Positions 5,950 to 6,219 of a stretch of 6,219 bases of DNA are shown one piece after another (position 1 is the first letter of the stretch; the number at the start of each line of letters is the position of its first letter). The notes beneath the pieces were generated by a model that did no database searches, was not told the DNA's origin, and worked only from the letters and a program-made list of their open reading frames with translations. The translations under genes and the position numbers were made by a program. This stretch comes from Candidatus Aminicenantota bacterium (GTDB lineage Bacteria; Acidobacteriota; Aminicenantia; Aminicenantales; Aminicenantaceae), in the NCBI GenBank assembly GCA_030607635.1, contig JAUWJP010000106.1, positions 1 through 6,219 of the forward strand, given 5' to 3'.

Positions 5950-5958
5950 ATTATAGCA
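5950..5958 (-). promoter_or_regulatory. Extended -10 promoter of serS, giving a leaderless mRNA
   Basis: The minus strand reads TGC-TATAAT (5958-5950): a consensus -10 with the extended TGN element. The -35 is only AT-rich (TTTAAA at 5977-5972, 16-base spacer). Counting from the -10, transcription should begin at about 5943-5942, the ATG itself. The absence of any ribosome site fits. Confidence 0.65.
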
Positions 5959-5986
5959 TAAGTACTTCAATTTTAAAATTCTCATG

Positions 5987-6015
5987 TTGACTCAGTTAGG
6001 GGATTAAAATATAGT
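5987..6015 (+). promoter_or_regulatory. Promoter of cobO, giving a leaderless mRNA
   Basis: TTGACT (5987-5992, 5/6) and TATAGT (6010-6015, 5/6) have the ideal 17-base spacer. The predicted start is 6022, one base before the ATG at 6023. AGGGGA (5998-6003) lies inside the promoter spacer, 19 bases from the ATG, so it is too far away to be the ribosome site and would not be transcribed. Confidence 0.65.
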
Positions 6016-6022
6016 AAAAATA

Positions 6023-6219
6023 ATGCAAGAGAAGACACAATTTAAGGGCTATATTCAGGTTTATACAGGGGATGGAAAGGGAAAAACAACTGCGGCTCTG
6101 GGCCTTGCCCTTCGGGCAGCCGGGTACAAACATAAGGTTTACATCGGACAATTTCTCAAAGGGCAGGAGTATGGAGAACTCTTGTCGGCTAAAAAACTCT
6201 CACCCTACATCACAATCGA
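6023..6219 (+). CDS. cobO: Cob(I)alamin / cob(I)yrinic acid a,c-diamide adenosyltransferase, N-terminal fragment
   Basis: The 65 visible codons begin MQEKTQFKGYIQVYTGDGKG and continue KTTAALGLALRAAGYKHKVYIGQFLKG. GDGKGKTTAA is the P-loop (G16-T23) characteristic of the CobO/BtuR (CobA-type) corrinoid adenosyltransferases, and YIGQFLKG matches the conserved segment after the first strand-helix unit. The enzyme transfers the adenosyl group of ATP to cob(I)alamin or its precursor, making coenzyme B12, in the cytoplasm. The gene runs off the right edge, so the rest is not seen. An in-frame TAA at 6005-6007, with no ATG/GTG/TTG after it before 6023, fixes the start at 6023. The gene is divergent from serS across 80 bases. 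CobO versus BtuR naming cannot be decided from the fragment. Confidence 0.92.
   Translation, partial: MQEKTQFKGYIQVYTGDGKGKTTAALGLALRAAGYKHKVYIGQFLKGQEYGELLSAKKLSPYITI

Overview
The window is bacterial, with moderate to low GC, and probably comes from an uncultivated or little-studied lineage. It combines a eukaryotic-type Ser/Thr protein kinase, a secreted C69 dipeptidase, a lipoprotein form of a TrmO-like protein, bacterial seryl-tRNA synthetase, tRNAs with encoded CCA, and REP-like palindromes. Translation signals are mixed: the dipeptidase and the TrmO-like gene have strong Shine-Dalgarno sites, while serS and cobO appear to be leaderless. I cannot name the phylum from this alone; something like Aminicenantes or another peptidase-rich lineage is a guess.

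Layout. (1) 1-158, minus: N-terminus of a Ser/Thr kinase, cut by the window edge, with a candidate promoter at 222-251 that overlaps a 9-bp inverted repeat. (2) 159-654: mostly non-coding, holding that regulatory region, a doubtful 62-codon ORF (277-465) and a REP-like cluster (496-592). (3) 655-1722, plus: a 355-aa protein that looks like a DHH phosphoesterase with its motifs in permuted order; this is the most novel gene here. (4) 1790-3421, plus: exported C69-family dipeptidase. (5) 3451-4035, minus, convergent with it: TrmO/TsaA-domain protein with a lipoprotein signal peptide. (6) 4239-5942, minus: a serine-decoding block of serS, tRNA-Ser(UGA) and tRNA-Ser(GCU). The serS stop codon shares one base with the first nucleotide of tRNA-Ser(UGA). 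The GCU tRNA has its own good promoter. Two hairpin repeats lie between the tRNAs. (7) 6023-6219, plus: start of cobO, divergent from serS across an 80-bp spacer in which both predicted transcripts begin at, or within one base of, their ATG.

Functionally, SerRS charges both tRNA-Ser species encoded beside it, so that block is coherent. The other genes (signalling kinase, DHH-like enzyme, dipeptidase, TrmO-like lipoprotein, cobalamin adenosyltransferase) show no clear common pathway. No CRISPR array, complete insertion sequence or prophage gene was seen.
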